Assembly (NCBI GenBank): GCA_001773255.1
Contig: MEWF01000001.1
Span: 22,677 to 47,581, forward strand
DNA length: 24,905 bases
Reading direction: 5' to 3'
Source: a candidate division WWE3 bacterium RIFOXYC2_FULL_42_13
GTDB lineage: Bacteria > Patescibacteriota > WWE3 > UBA101185 > UBA10185
Shown here piece by piece: positions 14,575 to 21,893 of this stretch. The notes under the pieces are model-generated. The model was given only the letters and a program-made list of their open reading frames with translations, was not told the origin of the DNA and did not search any database. Each line of letters opens with the position of its first letter. Positions within the stretch are counted from its first letter, which is position 1. The position numbers were made by a program, and so were the translations under genes.

Positions 14575-15662
14575 ACTTCTTTTACCAGCTTACAAATTTT
14601 TTCTATATCACGTTTCTCCATAGTAGGATAAAGTGGTAGACAAAGTATTGTGTCGGATATGTTTTTCGCGTTAATTAATTCTTTTCCTATCTTTGTTTTA
14701 GTACTCTTCCCCCGCAAATACTCAAAATCCGATGTCAGAGGATAGAAATATTTTCTTGACGAATAGCCGCTTTTCATTAGGTATTCATGCGCTTTATCCC
14801 TGGTGGCCTTTGAGTCGAAACAAACCGGCATGTAGGTGTGAACCACTCTCGCTATTTCAGGTTTCTGAAATTTCACGTTAGTTCCTCCCAATAATCTCAT
14901 GTAAAGGTCAAAAAACCTCTTATTTTTCTCTATAACCTTCTTGATAGATTTAAGATTGCACAGCCCCATGGCTGCATGAAATTCACTCATTTTTGCGTTA
15001 ATTCCGGGCGACACAATTTCTTCTTCGGATTCAAATCCGAAATTCCTAAACAGCTCGCATTTGTGAGTCAACTCTTTTGTTTTTGTAATTACGGCCCCAC
15101 CTTCCACTGTATTAAACAGCTTCACCGCATGAAAACTAAGAACAGATATATCCCCGTACTCGCAGATTGATTTACCTTTGTATCGTACCCCAAAGGCATG
15201 AGCCGCATCAAAAATCAGTTTCAATTTATATTTTTTAGCGATTTTTTCCAATGCAGTTATGTTGCAAGGATTCCCAAAAACATGTACTGCAAGTATCGCC
15301 GAAGTTTTCTTTGTTATCTTTCTTTCAACGTCTACAGGATCAATATTAAATGTTTCCGGGTCGACATCGGCAAACACCGGTGTTAATCCCTTCATGAACA
15401 AAACGTTGGTCGTAGCTGCAAAAGTAAAGGGTGTAGTTATAACTTCTCCTTCCAAATCCAAAGCGTACAGAGCTGCCAAAATTCCCATGGTAGCGTTTGT
15501 GACCAGGGAGAGGTTCTTGACACCCAGATATTCTTTCAACTCACTCTCAAGCTGACGAACGAGTACGCCGTTATTGGTCAGCCAGTGGCGTTCCCAGATA
15601 CCTTTTATTTGGTCTATATAATCCTGAATATCAGGCAGGGTTGGTCTTGTTACATATATCAT
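14568..15662 (-). CDS. DegT/DnrJ/EryC1/StrS family sugar aminotransferase
   Basis: A 364-residue PLP-dependent enzyme of the usual length, expected to aminate a nucleotide-linked keto sugar. The family landmarks are in order: WLTNNG (27-32), TNATMGILAALYAL (55-68), TTPFTFAATTNVL (76-88), PVFADVD (95-101), AVHVFGNPCN (125-134), FDAAHAFG with the pyridine-binding Asp152, SFHAVKLFNTVEGGA with the Schiff-base Lys181, and RNFGF. With RmlB in the same locus the likely substrate is dTDP-4-keto-6-deoxyglucose, or its 3-keto isomer, giving an amino-deoxy sugar; this is inference. The next gene carries a GNAT domain that could acetylate the product. The gene is 1 nt after the GT4 upstream and overlaps the next by 7 nt. 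C3 versus C4 amination cannot be read from sequence by eye. Confidence 0.92.
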   Translation of the reverse strand: MIYVTRPTLPDIQDYIDQIKGIWERHWLTNNGVLVRQLESELKEYLGVKNLSLVTNATMGILAALYALDLEGEVITTPFTFAATTNVLFMKGLTPVFADVDPETFNIDPVDVERKITKKTSAILAVHVFGNPCNITALEKIAKKYKLKLIFDAAHAFGVRYKGKSICEYGDISVLSFHAVKLFNTVEGGAVITKTKELTHKCELFRNFGFESEEEIVSPGINAKMSEFHAAMGLCNLKSIKKVIEKNKRFFDLYMRLLGGTNVKFQKPEIARVVHTYMPVCFDSKATRDKAHEYLMKSGYSSRKYFYPLTSDFEYLRGKSTKTKIGKELINAKNISDTILCLPLYPTMEKRDIEKICKLVKEVC

Positions 15663-15663
15663 G

Positions 15664-16827
15664 TTAAAAACCTTCCCCGAGAACTCTCAGATAAACATTA
15701 TAAATAGTGACTGCGTTGTCTACACTAAAATGCCTTCTCGCGTAGTCCTCGCAATTATTCTGCATTCGCCCATATCTGACTTTGTCTCCAAACAAATCCA
15801 AAATCGCGGAAGAGAAACTCTCAGCATTAGGTTCCACCAAGACACCGACTTCTTCAGTTATTAAATTCGGTATTGCGCCAACCCTGGAAGCAATCACCGG
15901 CGTACCGCAACTTATGGCGGTTAAAACTGTAATCGCGGAATTCTCGGAATACCTGGACGGCACAACCGCAACATCTGCCGCAGACTCGTATTCCGGCAAT
16001 TTATCGTATGGCACCCCAGGTATAAACATTACATTCGGCAACCTGGAAGCCGCGTCCGCCAGCTCATTTACTAAAGGACCGGCATTCGATATAAACAAAA
16101 AGTTAATAGCCGCGTTCTGCAACTTTTTAGCCGATTCGAGTATGAGATCTATTCCCTTAATCGCTATCGCTCTACCCACAAATAAAACGGTAAATTGCGC
16201 TGGTAGCCCCAGTTTGTTTTTCATTTCAATTTTGTTGTAGGGCTTAAATACACCCAGATTTAACCATTCGATATAGGGTGTGATCTTATCGGAACTTATA
16301 CCTATCGAAATAATTTCCTCTTTACTCTTATCACTTTCTACTATGATGTGGTCCATCTGAGAGGCTACCACCCCGACCAATCTTGCTAAAATGCTTCCGG
16401 ATTTGAAATCGTACAAACTCATTACGCTGACCACTGCTTTCTTTTTGAAAATTTTTTTCAAAACTGCCGCGATACATGCACTGTTGAAACCCTGGCCGTC
16501 TATCACATCCACTTTTTTTGAATTAAATAACATCCACCAAAAACTTCTAATAAAAAGGTAGGGAGTAAGATAAAGAAAAACAATAAAGGGATATTTTTCC
16601 AATTTTCCAAATAAGTTGAAACCCACCCACTTGAACCGATGTATAACCAGATTATCCCTCACTTCAATTTTTTCTCCCCTAACTTTAGGTGTTGTTATAG
16701 GCTGGTAAGTAAGTACATTTACTAAACAGCTGTGCGTTCTTAGGTATTCAACAAGTTCAAAAGCATATGTTTCAGCGCCGCCAATGTTGGGGAGAAAGAA
16801 CGGTGTTATCAATAAAACGTTTGTCAT
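15664..16827 (-). CDS. GT4 family glycosyltransferase with altered donor motif
   Basis: A 387-residue GT-B transferase. The acceptor-side loop is LPNIGGAETYAFELVEYLR (12-30), a hydrophobic patch at about 78-100 could touch the membrane, and the donor half opens VLFVGRAIAIKGIDLILESA (214-233). The donor motif is changed: where most GT4 proteins have E-x7-E, this one reads SENSAITVLTA, with Glu295 but Thr303 in the second position. The second Glu normally contacts the nucleotide sugar, so donor use may differ, though other GT4 members tolerate changes here. It overlaps the upstream methyltransferase by 4 nt (ATGA) and is 1 nt from the DegT gene, so translation is probably coupled. Specificity is unknown. 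Confidence 0.9.
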   Translation of the reverse strand: MTNVLLITPFFLPNIGGAETYAFELVEYLRTHSCLVNVLTYQPITTPKVRGEKIEVRDNLVIHRFKWVGFNLFGKLEKYPFIVFLYLTPYLFIRSFWWMLFNSKKVDVIDGQGFNSACIAAVLKKIFKKKAVVSVMSLYDFKSGSILARLVGVVASQMDHIIVESDKSKEEIISIGISSDKITPYIEWLNLGVFKPYNKIEMKNKLGLPAQFTVLFVGRAIAIKGIDLILESAKKLQNAAINFLFISNAGPLVNELADAASRLPNVMFIPGVPYDKLPEYESAADVAVVPSRYSENSAITVLTAISCGTPVIASRVGAIPNLITEEVGVLVEPNAESFSSAILDLFGDKVRYGRMQNNCEDYARRHFSVDNAVTIYNVYLRVLGEGF

Positions 16828-17504
16828 ATTTTTTTTACCTCCACATACAGACTCGTATTTTCCATGCTCAAAGAGTCCAACTTATCTATATCGGGTACTT
16901 CTCCCGTGCCGATCGAAACCCATGTCAAGTGTTCAAATCCAGCTGACCTGATAAGAGCTTCCATCTCTTCTTCGTCATAATTCCAAAGATGCTCCCTGGT
17001 AAAGCTTCTCGATATCTTGCCTAGAAAATTTGCGGGTTGTTTGTCTTTGTCGAACCCCCACCACATATTGCACAAAATCTTCGCAGCGCGAGTATTGCCA
17101 CCGGAATTAAGATAGATATTGACCATTTTACGAATATCCGGCGTTACAATTCTTAAAACGCCACCCCTTTTCATCACGCGTTTGCATTCTTTTAGTACGG
17201 ACAAAGCTTCCCATGGTTCGAAATGCTCCAGTACATGCGAGAAATAGATGTAATCAACGGAATTATCTTTAAGGGGCAATTTATGTTTAATGTTGACAAG
17301 CCTCAACTTGGGCCACTTTAAGAAATAAAAAGAAGGAATGAGCTTAGCTCCGAACACAACTTTTTGTAGAACTGGTAACTTCGATAATAGAGGAAGTATT
17401 CCCCAATCATAATTTATCCAGCCGTCAATACCGCTAGGTCCGCACCCCAGATTTACCTTTACGGCACGAGAGCTATTAACCTGTGCTGTCATTTGACTAG
17501 ACAT
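16824..17504 (-). CDS. Class I SAM-dependent methyltransferase
   Basis: A 226-residue protein with a single methyltransferase fold. Motif I is VKVNLGCGPSGIDGWINYDW (15-34), a form common in methyltransferases of polysaccharide clusters ('LNLGCG...GWINVD'). Later marks are YIYFSHVLEHFEPWEAL and RVMKRGGVLRIVTPDIRKM, both standard in the methyltransferase 11 family. SFTREHLWNYDEEEMEALI follows, as in its relatives. The probable role is methylating a sugar or a chain end. The start is either ATG at 17504 or ATG four codons later; neither has a Shine-Dalgarno, but a TATAAT box lies 11 nt before the first. It overlaps the GT4 downstream by 4 nt. Confidence 0.9.
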   Translation of the reverse strand: MSSQMTAQVNSSRAVKVNLGCGPSGIDGWINYDWGILPLLSKLPVLQKVVFGAKLIPSFYFLKWPKLRLVNIKHKLPLKDNSVDYIYFSHVLEHFEPWEALSVLKECKRVMKRGGVLRIVTPDIRKMVNIYLNSGGNTRAAKILCNMWWGFDKDKQPANFLGKISRSFTREHLWNYDEEEMEALIRSAGFEHLTWVSIGTGEVPDIDKLDSLSMENTSLYVEVKKI

Positions 17505-17515
17505 GTTGCTTAAAT

Positions 17516-17521
17516 ATTATA
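17516..17521 (-). promoter_or_regulatory. TATAAT box 11 nt before the methyltransferase start
   Basis: A perfect TATAAT on the minus strand sits in the 18-nt space between the two methyltransferase genes, 11 nt before the ATG at 17504. No -35 match was found. If used, it gives an almost leaderless internal transcript for the second methyltransferase and the genes after it. AT-rich sequence makes chance occurrence possible. Confidence 0.3.
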
Positions 17522-17522
17522 T

Positions 17523-18200
17523 TCATTTTCGAATTTTCGCTCTCACAATTATGGATCTTCCTAAGGCAGGAAAAATCTTAGCTAAAATTCGGGAAGACAC
17601 ATTTGAAGAAAAGTTAACAACATCCGATGTACGTTTTTCTATCTCAAACCCATGCGAGTACAAAAAATCTTTAATCAGACCGTAAGTAAAATACCTCAAA
17701 TGGCCTGCAGTTTCTTCACCCCCGAACTTTGGAGAAGCCTCGAAAAACGGATTCATTCCTAATAAAAGAAGGAGCCTCCGCGGAAATGAAGCAGCATTAG
17801 GTGTTGTGATGATCGCACGACCTTCCCTCTTTAGTACCCTCTTTATTTCATCCAAAAAAATGTCGGTGTCCACAAGATGTTCGATCACTTCGCCGGTAAA
17901 CACCACGTCAAAAAAAGAGCTTTCGTAGGGTAGGGGTTTTTCCACATCGCCGCGCGTAAAAGGTATGCCAATTTGTCGGTACTTGTTTTCAAAAGAGTCC
18001 GATGCGTCAAAGGCCCAAACTTCGTTACCGCGCTCGCTTATTTCCGTTGTAATGACACCGTTGTAAGATCCCAGGTCTAGGACCTTTTTACCTTCTCCTA
18101 TAAGGTTTAGGACTGCTCTTATTCTAAATTTTTCAGGTTTTGAGAGTCCTGATTTCTTCGATTTAGAATATAAACTGCGACTAATTTCTTCCGAATTCAT
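17523..18200 (-). CDS. Class I SAM-dependent methyltransferase
   Basis: A 225-residue methyltransferase. Motif I is KKVLDLGSYNGVITTEI (38-54), then EVWAFDASDSF (motif II), GDVEKPLPY, and VVFTGEVIEHLVDTDIFLDE, followed by VLKREGRAIITTPNAASFPRRL. The V(I)EHL-D-x-x-x-F-L-x-E-I pattern is usual in the methyltransferase 11/23 group. It differs clearly from the next gene, so the pair is not a recent duplication. The start at 18200 is supported by GGAAGG 8 nt upstream. It leads the 18200-12838 operon and is preceded by a TATAAT promoter and a 7-bp stem-loop in the leader. Target: probably a sugar or lipid-linked intermediate; unknown. Confidence 0.9.
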   Translation of the reverse strand: MNSEEISRSLYSKSKKSGLSKPEKFRIRAVLNLIGEGKKVLDLGSYNGVITTEISERGNEVWAFDASDSFENKYRQIGIPFTRGDVEKPLPYESSFFDVVFTGEVIEHLVDTDIFLDEIKRVLKREGRAIITTPNAASFPRRLLLLLGMNPFFEASPKFGGEETAGHLRYFTYGLIKDFLYSHGFEIEKRTSDVVNFSSNVSSRILAKIFPALGRSIIVRAKIRK

Positions 18201-18220
18201 TATCTATTCCTTCCGAGGCA

Positions 18221-18241
18221 GTTAATTGCAAAAGAATTAAC
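18221..18241 (-). promoter_or_regulatory. 7-bp stem-loop in the leader of the methyltransferase operon
   Basis: GTTAATT and AATTAAC form a perfect 7-bp inverted repeat around a 7-nt spacer, 7 nt upstream of the GGAAGG Shine-Dalgarno of the methyltransferase at 18200. It could be an mRNA hairpin in the leader or, as DNA, a small palindromic operator downstream of the promoter. It has no T tract, so it is not a terminator. Confidence 0.4.
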
Positions 18242-18274
18242 ATAGAGGATCTCTCTCAGTTATTTGGTTTTCCC

Positions 18275-18303
18275 ATTATACTAGATATGGAAAGGGCTGT
18301 GGA
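18275..18303 (-). promoter_or_regulatory. Promoter of the methyltransferase-GT4-DegT operon
   Basis: TCCACA (18303-18298, 4 of 6 matches to TTGACA) and a perfect TATAAT (18280-18275) are separated by 17 nt and face the methyltransferase gene at 18200. The leader would be about 68 nt and holds the stem-loop at 18221-18241 and a strong Shine-Dalgarno. This is the best promoter match in the window. Confidence 0.55.
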
Positions 18304-18375
18304 GGGTGGCTTGGTCCTAGGAATTAGTGCTTCGTTGGTTTGTTAGTCACAATCTCCAAACAGTTACGTTGTGCA

Positions 18376-18381
18376 TATAAT
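18376..18381 (+). promoter_or_regulatory. Putative -10 box for the plus-strand GT-C gene
   Basis: A perfect TATAAT lies 58 nt before the ATG at 18440, with a TG two bases ahead of it that nearly makes an extended -10. The -35 region (TCTCCA) is weak. A closer alternative is TATCAT at 18411-18416, 23 nt before the ATG. The rest of the 18201-18439 divergent region holds no convincing gene. Confidence 0.3.
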
Positions 18382-18439
18382 TCCGCGCGAAACGGTTCAT
18401 CGTTTTAGTGTATCATGTTAATGAAAGTATCCATATCAA

Positions 18440-20257
18440 ATGAAAAGCACACCTACACGACTGCTTCCTTATTTTATACTCTCTATTATTACAATCATCT
18501 TACTTGTCCCCATGTTCTTCAAGCCATTAATATTTGACGAAAATGTTTATTTTTATTATGCGTGGCTTTTAAAAACTGGGGAAAAATTTTACTCCGAAGG
18601 TTGGTTTGATGATAAAGGGCCTCTTATCTATGTAATATACCTACTTAGTCTTTTAACAAAATCTAATTATACAAATGTTTTCGTTTTGAAAATATATACG
18701 CTAATTTATCAATATATTACTATTTTAGTGTTTTACAGGTTGTCGAAAATGATTTTCTATAAAAAGGGTCCTGTTTGTAATATTCTAATTACCGTAAGTT
18801 TTATTTTGCTTTACACGAGCTCCGTGTTTGAAGGACAGTATTCAAACGCTGACAATTTTATTCTGTTGCCAATATTGCTGGCAATACTCGTATTCTTGAA
18901 AAATAAATATAATTTGAGCAGTCTTTTTATAGGTATAAGTTTTCTAATTAAACAAAACACGGCATTGTTGGTGTTACCTTTTATAGGTTTAGTAACTATC
19001 GAGAAGTTATTGATCAAAGACATTCAATTCAACCGTAGGATCTTTTGTATTGCGAAAATTTATTTTACTATGTTTTTAAGTTTTCTCGCACCTTTATCTA
19101 TTTTTCTTATTTACATGCAGATTATCGGAAACCAAGGTGCTTTCTTAAACAATTTTCTACTCGATAGAATACAATCACACCTTACATTTTTTAATTATGA
19201 GTTCTTTCTCAGATATTATGTTCCCATTGTTAAACAAACGTATTTATTTTGGATTTTTTCGTCATTGAATGTTGTTTCTTTGTACTTTTATAAGAGTTTG
19301 AAGTCCCGTGAAAGATATTTGCACATTTTCGTAGTGATGTGGTTTCTATCGTCTTTAGTTTCCGTTATACCCGGAGGAAACTTTTTTCCACATTATTTTA
19401 TTGTCCTATTACCCGCTTTAGTTATTTCAACTTATTCCTTTCTTTTTAAGATTACTGATAAACGCGATCTTCACTTTCCAATACTCCTGATATTTTTTTT
19501 ATTCTTTGCACAAGAAAAAACAATTTTCGATCAATTAGTCCTTTTATCCAAAAACGTAAACACTTACGTAACACCCTACGACAATGCTGTTCTAAAGACA
19601 GCGGAATACTTACAAGAAAATAATGCGGAGGGTGTTTTCGTGTACGATTATGGTCCAAACATTTACACATATTCTCAAGTCACGCCCGTTTTTAATTACC
19701 CTTTCAAGTTCCTATACATAGATTATAGTAAGGTGTCTTCTCTGGGGATTTACTCCACAATAAAAGGCGAGGAGGAAAAGCAACTTCTTTTGAAGGATCT
19801 GACCAGGAAATCACAAATAGAATGGGTGGTTATTTCCGCTTATGACTCTGTATCCGATAAGGAAATCGCACAACTCGAATTTTTAAACGACATCCTTACC
19901 AATTACGAAGTTGCCCAAACTTTTGACAGAATGTGGATATATAAACGCAGCCAAACAAATGATAACAAACATACCAATAATTACTCATCAGCTACTGTCC
20001 AAACGAAAGACGGATATCACATAATAAAGATAGCTCGAAGTACGTTACTCCCGGATGTCGATGTTTTTTTAACCTGCAACGGGGATACGTGGCATTTTCC
20101 AGAAAATGGGATAGAGTACCCAATGGAAGCATCACAAAATGCTACTCAGCTTGTTCTAACGGCGAGAAAAAGGTCTGAAAATACTGCGGGGGAAGATTGC
20201 AAAATAGTATCAAAAAGTATGTCGGGAAAAATATTAGAAGGTGCCTTCAAACTTTAG
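18440..20257 (+). CDS. GT-C family membrane glycosyltransferase (PMT/ArnT-like)
   Basis: A 605-residue polytopic protein with about ten helices and an outer C-terminal domain (about 390-605). After the first helix comes IFDENVYFYYAWLLKTGEKF (31-50) with Asp33-Glu34, the catalytic acid pair of GT-C enzymes, then WFDDKGPLIYVIYLLS (55-70), matching the 'D..gPLi' step of the PMT_2 family. SYIWL-type hydrophobic stretches alternate with short loops to about 380. It would transfer a sugar from a polyprenyl-phosphate donor at the outer membrane face. No clear Shine-Dalgarno is visible before the ATG. It stands alone on the plus strand between two divergent or convergent minus-strand units and ends 49 nt from the convergent gene. 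Its DNA looks more AT-rich than the left half of the window (27% and 30% GC in the two 60-base lines I counted). Confidence 0.85.
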   Translation: MKSTPTRLLPYFILSIITIILLVPMFFKPLIFDENVYFYYAWLLKTGEKFYSEGWFDDKGPLIYVIYLLSLLTKSNYTNVFVLKIYTLIYQYITILVFYRLSKMIFYKKGPVCNILITVSFILLYTSSVFEGQYSNADNFILLPILLAILVFLKNKYNLSSLFIGISFLIKQNTALLVLPFIGLVTIEKLLIKDIQFNRRIFCIAKIYFTMFLSFLAPLSIFLIYMQIIGNQGAFLNNFLLDRIQSHLTFFNYEFFLRYYVPIVKQTYLFWIFSSLNVVSLYFYKSLKSRERYLHIFVVMWFLSSLVSVIPGGNFFPHYFIVLLPALVISTYSFLFKITDKRDLHFPILLIFFLFFAQEKTIFDQLVLLSKNVNTYVTPYDNAVLKTAEYLQENNAEGVFVYDYGPNIYTYSQVTPVFNYPFKFLYIDYSKVSSLGIYSTIKGEEEKQLLLKDLTRKSQIEWVVISAYDSVSDKEIAQLEFLNDILTNYEVAQTFDRMWIYKRSQTNDNKHTNNYSSATVQTKDGYHIIKIARSTLLPDVDVFLTCNGDTWHFPENGIEYPMEASQNATQLVLTARKRSENTAGEDCKIVSKSMSGKILEGAFKL

Positions 20258-20306
20258 TTGGTTGTATAACAGTTTTATTGTTCTGGAAATTAAAATATGA
20301 AATGAC

Positions 20307-21893
20307 CTACTCCGATAAGAGACCTCCGTTGTCTATTATATACAAAATAGAGCTAGAAAAAGTCTCTACCGGTTGGAATGGCCATCGATCAAAATACTTT
20401 CTGTTTTTGTCAGAATCGTAAACCAATAAGTATTCAACACCCTTTTCCCTTGCCTTATTCAACACATCTTCACTCAAAATGTTCTTCGTCAGATCCTCGG
20501 AGGAAATATCTTCAAAACGATACCCACGAACATTATATTGATGCTGTCTGTGCGTCGGAAGCCAGAAAAATGTCTCACTTGCCCTTGAGTAAGGGTACAC
20601 AATGAAGTTAATAGACATGGGTACCTTACTTGACATGTAGGCTATAGGTTCCGGTGGAACGTTAAACTTCTGAATTTTGGGTGGAACAAAAGTTTCTAAT
20701 AAGCTTACAACAAGCAAAATAGGCATAAATATTTTGAAAAATTTCTTGTGGTGTCCATATAAAAATGATGTGATCTCAGCACAAACCGATAACATAAGAA
20801 ACAAAAGCATGATTGAGAATCTGGAGGTCACGCGAAACATCGGAAATAATTTATAAACAAGATATCCTGGAGTGTATACAGTATATTCGTTTATGGTAAA
20901 AAACGGTGGAAGAGATATCAGAAATATAAGAAACATCGCCACAAGGTACAAAGCTACTTTACGTCTGTAATATGCGGGAAATTTTAATATTACAATTAAT
21001 AAATAAAAAACAAAAAGACTCGTTAATAGGTAACCATAAAATGCAGCCCCATGTTCTGCAGCAAAATAATCATCAGCAAGAAAATAGCCCGTCGCTTCTA
21101 TTTTATCAACTAACTTTTGAGAAAAATCTCCATAGATTGGGTTATTGTGATGCGGTATAAAAAAATACCAAGGGCGTGAACTAAAGGTTTCGAAGTCTTC
21201 AACTGGCCGTCGTAAAACTAGTGGTTTGGTAAAGTCAACAGGCGTGTCACTTTTAGACAAATAATTAATTTTTATGTATGGTAACAACACTGCGGTTACA
21301 AATACTGTTGGCATAAATACCACCAGCAACAATCTTTTTAGTCCAATTTTTTTCTGGAGAAGAACATATAGCGCGTACAAAGTATAAGCCGTGATTATCA
21401 TAAAACCCAAATAGTTGCTAATCAGTACCGCAACTAATATTTTCGTTGAGATTGAAAGCAAACCACTAAAGCTCTTATAAGTTAGGTCATTTCTCATGGA
21501 AGAAAATACCCAGGGAATCAACCAAATCTGCATCAAATCTAAATGATTACCAAAATGTAGCCATATGTAAGAAGATAATGAAAATATTAATGCGTAGTAA
21601 GACGCGTAATTATATTGTTTAAAAAATCTGTACGAAACAACAAAATTAAGAAAAAATGTCAGACCTAAAAAAACATAGTATCCCCAAATACCAAAAATCG
21701 TCGGCAGAATAGAACTTAAAAACGCAAACAATGCTTGGTTGTTCAACCAGGGATGAGTATAAGAAAAAAACATGTCTCGGTAAATAGCGCTCTGATCCAA
21801 AGCTCCTGTCGAAGTAATCCTAAAAAACGGCTCGCTCACCCTAGCCCAAACCAGCAAAGCCAGGTTATCTTCAACACCCCCTAAAATTATCAT
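20307..21893 (-). CDS. Large polytopic membrane protein, GT-C/YfhO-like
   Basis: A 528-residue membrane protein with about ten helices and a soluble C-terminal part (about 415-528). I know the pattern but not a firm name: DMFFSYTHPWLNNQALFAF (41-59), then a helix ending SSYIWLHFGNHLDLMQIWLIP, as in proteins with the 'y..h..gHl.l...wliPl' motif, and later YLVYKLFPMFRVTSRFSIML. Such proteins are usually annotated as YfhO-like or GT-C glycosyltransferase-like. The start is firm: AAGGAG sits 5 nt before the ATG, and ATGA overlaps the stop of the 990+ residue gene upstream. The chain begins with GGVEDNLALLVW instead of a first membrane helix, which relatives usually have, so this may be a variant that works with its neighbour. 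Function in glycan assembly is inference. Confidence 0.65.
   Translation of the reverse strand: MIILGGVEDNLALLVWARVSEPFFRITSTGALDQSAIYRDMFFSYTHPWLNNQALFAFLSSILPTIFGIWGYYVFLGLTFFLNFVVSYRFFKQYNYASYYALIFSLSSYIWLHFGNHLDLMQIWLIPWVFSSMRNDLTYKSFSGLLSISTKILVAVLISNYLGFMIITAYTLYALYVLLQKKIGLKRLLLVVFMPTVFVTAVLLPYIKINYLSKSDTPVDFTKPLVLRRPVEDFETFSSRPWYFFIPHHNNPIYGDFSQKLVDKIEATGYFLADDYFAAEHGAAFYGYLLTSLFVFYLLIVILKFPAYYRRKVALYLVAMFLIFLISLPPFFTINEYTVYTPGYLVYKLFPMFRVTSRFSIMLLFLMLSVCAEITSFLYGHHKKFFKIFMPILLVVSLLETFVPPKIQKFNVPPEPIAYMSSKVPMSINFIVYPYSRASETFFWLPTHRQHQYNVRGYRFEDISSEDLTKNILSEDVLNKAREKGVEYLLVYDSDKNRKYFDRWPFQPVETFSSSILYIIDNGGLLSE

Noticed and set aside
15782..16240. Plus-strand frame of 152 codons
   Set aside because: It lies wholly antisense to the GT4 gene at 15664-16827, whose motifs are clear. 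The product is a low-complexity Ser/Ala/Thr chain typical of an antisense shadow.
16824..18200. Tandem duplication of the two methyltransferase genes
   Set aside because: Motif I and surrounding sequence differ strongly (VKVNLGCGPSGIDGW versus KKVLDLGSYNGVITT), so they are separate family members and not a recent copy.
18287..18346. 19-residue plus-strand peptide beginning MERAVEGGLVLGIS, considered as a leader peptide or lipoprotein signal
   Set aside because: No Shine-Dalgarno, too short to assess, and its region is better explained by the minus-strand promoter.
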